From Burkholderia sp. Bp9142 (lineage in GTDB: Bacteria; Pseudomonadota; Gammaproteobacteria; Burkholderiales; Burkholderiaceae): 64,000 bases of DNA. Under the pieces are notes generated by a model that saw only the letters and a program-made list of their open reading frames with translations, did no database searches and was not told where the DNA came from. The stretch spans positions 1 through 64,000 of the forward strand of contig NZ_QTPP01000004.1 of assembly GCF_003853415.1 (NCBI RefSeq). The letters are read 5' to 3'. How positions within the stretch are numbered: position 1 is the stretch's first letter; the number at the start of each line of letters is the position of its first letter. The position numbers were made by a program, and so were the translations under genes. Of the stretch, positions 61,325-64,000 are shown one piece after another.

Positions 61325-61813
61325 CTACGCCTTATATCCGATCGTGCGCAGCAGATCCTTGCGCCAGCGCACGTCGTCGTCGTTCTCGATGCCGAGCGGC
61401 GGAAAGCCGTCGACGACGCCGACGATTCCGCGTCCTTGCGCGGTTTCCGCGACGATCACGTCGGTCGGGTTCGCGGTCGCGCAATAGATCCGGCAGACCT
61501 CCGGGACGGCCTTGATCGCATTGAGCACGTTGACCGGATAGAAACCGTCGCCGAGGAACACGATGAAGGCGTGACCGGCGCCGATCGCGCTGGCATTGCG
61601 GCACGCGAGTTCGACGAGTTCCGCATCGGTGCCGGAACGGCGCACGAGCCGCTTGCCCGATGCCTCGCAGAACGCGAGCCCGAAACGGATGCCAGGCACG
61701 GCGCCGACCAGCGTCTCGTGGATGTCCTCGACGGACTTGATGAAATGCGACTGGCCGAGAATGAAATTCACGGCCTCGGGCTTGTCGACGGCGACGGTTT
61801 GCAATTGCAGCAT
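61325..61813 (-). CDS. Adenosine-specific kinase family protein
   Basis: This 162-residue protein matches the PF04008 adenosine-specific kinase family. Segments are VNFILGQSHFIKSVEDIHET, IRFGLAFCEASGKRLVRRSG, HAFIVFLGDGFYPVNVLNAI and CRIYCATANPTDVIVAET. The ATG at 61813 is the start; a longer frame lacks similarity. It is divergent from the cysteine synthase gene. The family is widespread but poorly studied. Confidence 0.88.
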   Translation of the reverse strand: MLQLQTVAVDKPEAVNFILGQSHFIKSVEDIHETLVGAVPGIRFGLAFCEASGKRLVRRSGTDAELVELACRNASAIGAGHAFIVFLGDGFYPVNVLNAIKAVPEVCRIYCATANPTDVIVAETAQGRGIVGVVDGFPPLGIENDDDVRWRKDLLRTIGYKA

Positions 61814-61953
61814 GGCGGACCTCGTCTGGCGATGCGGCGCGGGCGCCGCAATGGGCTCTCCAAGCTTAGTACGCGGCAGCCGGTGCTGATAGCCGCGGCG
61901 CGTCCTATCCTTCGTTGTGTATGGCGCGCGAGCGCGAATGCAAAGGGGGGGAC

Positions 61954-62940
61954 ATGGACGTGCGACAAGGCTTCGTCGACTGCGTGGGGCGCACACCGCT
62001 GATCCGGCTGGCGAAGCTCAGCGCGGAAACGGGCTGCGAGATCCTGGGTAAGGCGGAGTTCATGAATCCGGGCGGATCGGTGAAGGATCGCGCGGCGCTC
62101 TACATCATCCGCGACGCCGAGCAGCGCGGCGCGCTGAAGCCGGGCGGCACCGTCGTCGAGGGCACGGCGGGCAATACGGGCATTGGTCTTGCGCATATCT
62201 GCGCCGCGCGCGGCTATCGCTGCGTGATTGTGATTCCCGACACGCAATCGCCGGACAAGATGGCGATCCTGCGCACGCTCGGCGCCGACGTGCGCCCGGT
62301 GCCGGCGGCGCCGTACCGCGACCCGAACAACTATCAGAAGATTGCAGGGCGGCTTGCGGACGAACTCGACAACGCGGTATGGGCCAACCAGTTTGACAAC
62401 GTCGTCAACCGGCAGGCGCACTACGAGACGACCGGGCCGGAAATCTGGCGCGACACGGCGGGCACGGTCGATGCGTTCGTCTGCGCGACCGGCACGGGCG
62501 GCACGCTGGCGGGCGTGAGCCGCTACCTGAAGGAGCAGAATCCGGAGGTCCGGATCGTGCTGGCCGATCCCCACGGCAGCGGGCTCTACAGTTACGTGAA
62601 GACGGGCGACCTCGGCACCGAAGGCAACTCGATCACCGAAGGCATCGGCTCGACGCGTGTCACCGCGAATCTCGCCGGCGCGCCGATCGACGACGCCGTG
62701 CGGATCGATGATCCACTGTGCGTGAAGATGGTCTACCGGCTACTGCGCGAGGAGGGGCTGTATGTCGGCGGATCGAGCGGCATCAACGTCGCGGCGGCGG
62801 TCTGGCTGGCGCGCCGGATGGGCCCGGGGCACACGATCGTGACCTTGCTGTGCGATCGCGGCGACATCTATCGAGCGCGGCTTTTCAACCGCGAATGGCT
62901 GCGCGAAAAGGGGTTGGAACCGGAGTTGGAGCCCGAATGA
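61954..62940 (+). CDS. cysK: Cysteine synthase-like PLP enzyme
   Basis: This 328-residue O-acetylserine sulfhydrylase-type enzyme makes cysteine from O-acetylserine and sulfide. The PLP lysine is Lys44 in GGSVKDRAALY. The substrate loop is EGTAGNTGIG, and the phosphate-binding loop is ATGTGGTLAG. The ATG at 61954 follows AAAGGGGGGGAC. The N-terminal GFVDCVGRTPLIRL is typical of CysK/CysM. The gene is divergent from the adenosine-specific kinase. CysK or CysM function cannot be told apart here. Confidence 0.9.
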   Translation: MDVRQGFVDCVGRTPLIRLAKLSAETGCEILGKAEFMNPGGSVKDRAALYIIRDAEQRGALKPGGTVVEGTAGNTGIGLAHICAARGYRCVIVIPDTQSPDKMAILRTLGADVRPVPAAPYRDPNNYQKIAGRLADELDNAVWANQFDNVVNRQAHYETTGPEIWRDTAGTVDAFVCATGTGGTLAGVSRYLKEQNPEVRIVLADPHGSGLYSYVKTGDLGTEGNSITEGIGSTRVTANLAGAPIDDAVRIDDPLCVKMVYRLLREEGLYVGGSSGINVAAAVWLARRMGPGHTIVTLLCDRGDIYRARLFNREWLREKGLEPELEPE

Positions 62941-63041
62941 GGAAGGGGCGAAGCGGCGATTTCCATCGGGCCGAATGCGACCTATGCTGAACGAATCCGG
63001 AGCGATCTTCGTTCGCCCGATTTGCCCAGACGAGGTGTGCC

Positions 63042-63530
63042 ATGCCTATGTCAGCCACCCTGCAGGATTGCCTGCGTCAGAAGTCATCGCGGTACGAAGT
63101 CGTGTACCACCCGTATAGCCATACCAGCATGGAGACGGCCGCCGCCGCGCATATCCCCGGCGATCGCCTCGCGAAAACCGTGCTGCTCGAGGACGACGAA
63201 GGCTACGTCGCCGCCGTGTTGCCGACGTCGCACGCGGTGCGGCTGTCGGACCTCTGGGTCAAGACCGGCCGCCATCTCGTGCTCGCCAGGGAAATCGAAC
63301 TGCGCGAACTGTTCAAGGATTGCGACCTGGGCGCGTTGCCGCCGGTATGCATGGCGTACGGCATGAAGACGTTCCTCGAGGAACATCTCGCGCAGCAGCC
63401 GGAGGTATATTTCGAGGCCGGCGACCACGAAGCGCTGATCCACATGATGCAGGACGAATTCCTGTCGCTGATGGAGACGGCCGAGCGCGCGCATTTCTCG
63501 CACAAGATGCAGGGGATGTGGTTGTCCTGA
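63042..63530 (+). CDS. YbaK/EbsC-type aminoacyl-tRNA deacylase
   Basis: This 162-residue protein has the YbaK fold: YHPYSHTSMETAAAAHIPGD, then RLAKTVLLEDDEGYVAAVLP, where the lysine in AKTV is the catalytic-type lysine. YbaK enzymes deacylate mischarged tRNAs, mainly Cys-tRNA-Pro. The C-terminal part, with HMMQDEFLSLMETAERAHF, is longer than in E. coli YbaK and may change the target. It is a single gene, downstream of cysteine synthase, in the same direction. Confidence 0.85.
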   Translation: MPMSATLQDCLRQKSSRYEVVYHPYSHTSMETAAAAHIPGDRLAKTVLLEDDEGYVAAVLPTSHAVRLSDLWVKTGRHLVLAREIELRELFKDCDLGALPPVCMAYGMKTFLEEHLAQQPEVYFEAGDHEALIHMMQDEFLSLMETAERAHFSHKMQGMWLS

Positions 63531-63762
63531 TCGTCGTGTTGCGGGCAGTTTGCGGTGGATGGAGACGGCGTCTGGCGGGCGGCCGTCAGGGGCATTGCGT
63601 GTCGGCGAATTGGCCGAGGCCGGGTTTGCGCTGGAAACGACGGCTGCGGGCGACCGGTGAGGCGGAATTCCGGTGGCGTCTGGTAGGGATTTTAGTGGTG
63701 TTTCCAGATAAATTTCTAATTTGACATAATGGAATTTATCGAAGTTAAGTTTGTAGTAGCTT
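63531..63762. other. Intergenic spacer before the insertion sequence
   Basis: No gene is seen. AT content rises from about 63690 toward the insertion sequence, which begins near 63763. Confidence 0.55.
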
Positions 63763-63799
63763 TTTAGAAATGTCGTGTTCTAGCCATTTAGAAATGTCG
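63763..63799 (+). repeat. Direct repeats at the left end of an insertion sequence
   Basis: TTTAGAAATGTCG occurs twice, at 63763-63775 and 63787-63799, with a 24-bp period. Such repeats are expected as transposase binding sites near an IS end. Confidence 0.7.
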
Positions 63800-63820
63800 C
63801 GTTTGGACCTCGGTAAGCTT

Positions 63821-63850
63821 GCCGGCTCCCCGTCAGATCATGGAGCCGGC
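63821..63850 (+). promoter_or_regulatory. Hairpin hiding the transposase ribosome site
   Basis: GCCGGCTCC (63821-63829) pairs with GGAGCCGGC (63842-63850). The GGAG within the second arm is the only ribosome site before the ATG at 63852. Read-through transcripts would fold and hide it. Confidence 0.7.
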
Positions 63851-63851
63851 G

Positions 63852-64000
63852 ATGCACCGAACAGCACTGGTGACATTGAACATGCGAGAACTCGACCGTC
63901 TGAAGGTAATCCAGGCTGTAGTGGATTTGGGCCTGAGGCCTGGCCGCGCGGCCGAACGGCTCGGGCTGACGACACGACAGATTCGCCGGCTGGTCGCCCG
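63852..64000 (+). mobile_element. Insertion sequence transposase, N-terminal part (partial)
   Basis: The frame opens at ATG 63852 and runs past the window end. The visible 49 residues contain MRELDRLKVIQAVVDLGLRP and GRAAERLGLTTRQIRRLV, a helix-turn-helix like those at the start of ISNCY-type and related Burkholderia transposases. A second in-frame ATG (MREL) at 63882 could be the true start. The upstream repeats at 63763-63799 fit an IS end. The family is inferred from this short piece. Confidence 0.8.

Noticed and set aside
1..64000. Search for tRNA, rRNA, CRISPR arrays, riboswitches and prophage genes
   Set aside because: No cloverleaf, rRNA segment, spaced repeat array or phage structural gene was recognised by eye. 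A dedicated tRNAscan or Infernal run could still find a small RNA.

Overview
The window is about 64 kb of high-GC chromosomal DNA from a Burkholderia-type betaproteobacterium. The gene set points to the Burkholderia cepacia complex: a pha (polyhydroxybutyrate) cluster with phaR, several small Burkholderia-type hypothetical proteins, a kgu/ptxS ketogluconate locus, many LysR, MerR and TetR regulators, and strong G/C bias at codon position 3 that creates very long antisense shadow ORFs. The species is inferred from gene content, not from a marker gene. No rRNA, tRNA, CRISPR array or prophage was found. The only mobile element is the left end of an insertion sequence at the right edge.

Layout, left to right. 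1-1.65 kb: end of the PHB cluster (phaA end, phaB, phaR). 2-7 kb: small hypothetical, rimO with a KDG kinase, a secreted protein, a cystathionine beta-lyase-like enzyme. 7-13.1 kb: serB, a LysR/oxidoreductase divergent pair, two secreted proteins, and fetAB (metal export ABC). 13.3-21.6 kb: AsmA-like protein, ABC-F protein, aldehyde dehydrogenase, nitronate monooxygenase, OmpW. 21.6-26 kb: a minimal chaperone/usher pilus locus (subunit, chaperone, usher) with an AT-rich upstream region. 26.3-31 kb: DUF1289 protein and the potFGHI polyamine importer. 31-36 kb: a sulfide/persulfide module. It holds a persulfide dioxygenase, a phosphatase-SQR fusion and a TauE exporter, divergent from a FisR-like sigma-54 activator whose three sensor-type cysteines have the expected spacing. 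36-44 kb: TipAS-type MerR regulator, then a tripartite RND efflux operon divergent from its TetR regulator. 44-48 kb: ClC channel and YeiH exporter divergent from a LysR regulator. 48.2-53.8 kb: kguE-kguK-kguT-kguD and ptxS, with a perfect 18-bp PtxS-type palindrome ahead of kguE. 53.8-63.5 kb: YhfC membrane protease, small proteins, Lrp regulator and saccharopine dehydrogenase-like enzyme, a P-loop kinase coupled to an orphan cydX, CorA, YciI, adenosine-specific kinase, cysteine synthase, YbaK. 63.76 kb to the end: insertion sequence left end.

Most of the window is core metabolism and transport in ordinary operons. The parts most worth a second look are the sulfide module with its sigma-54 promoter and TGGCAG array, the orphan cydX overlapping a P-loop kinase, the ompW/usher pair that shares one CTAG for both stop codons, and the kgu operator.
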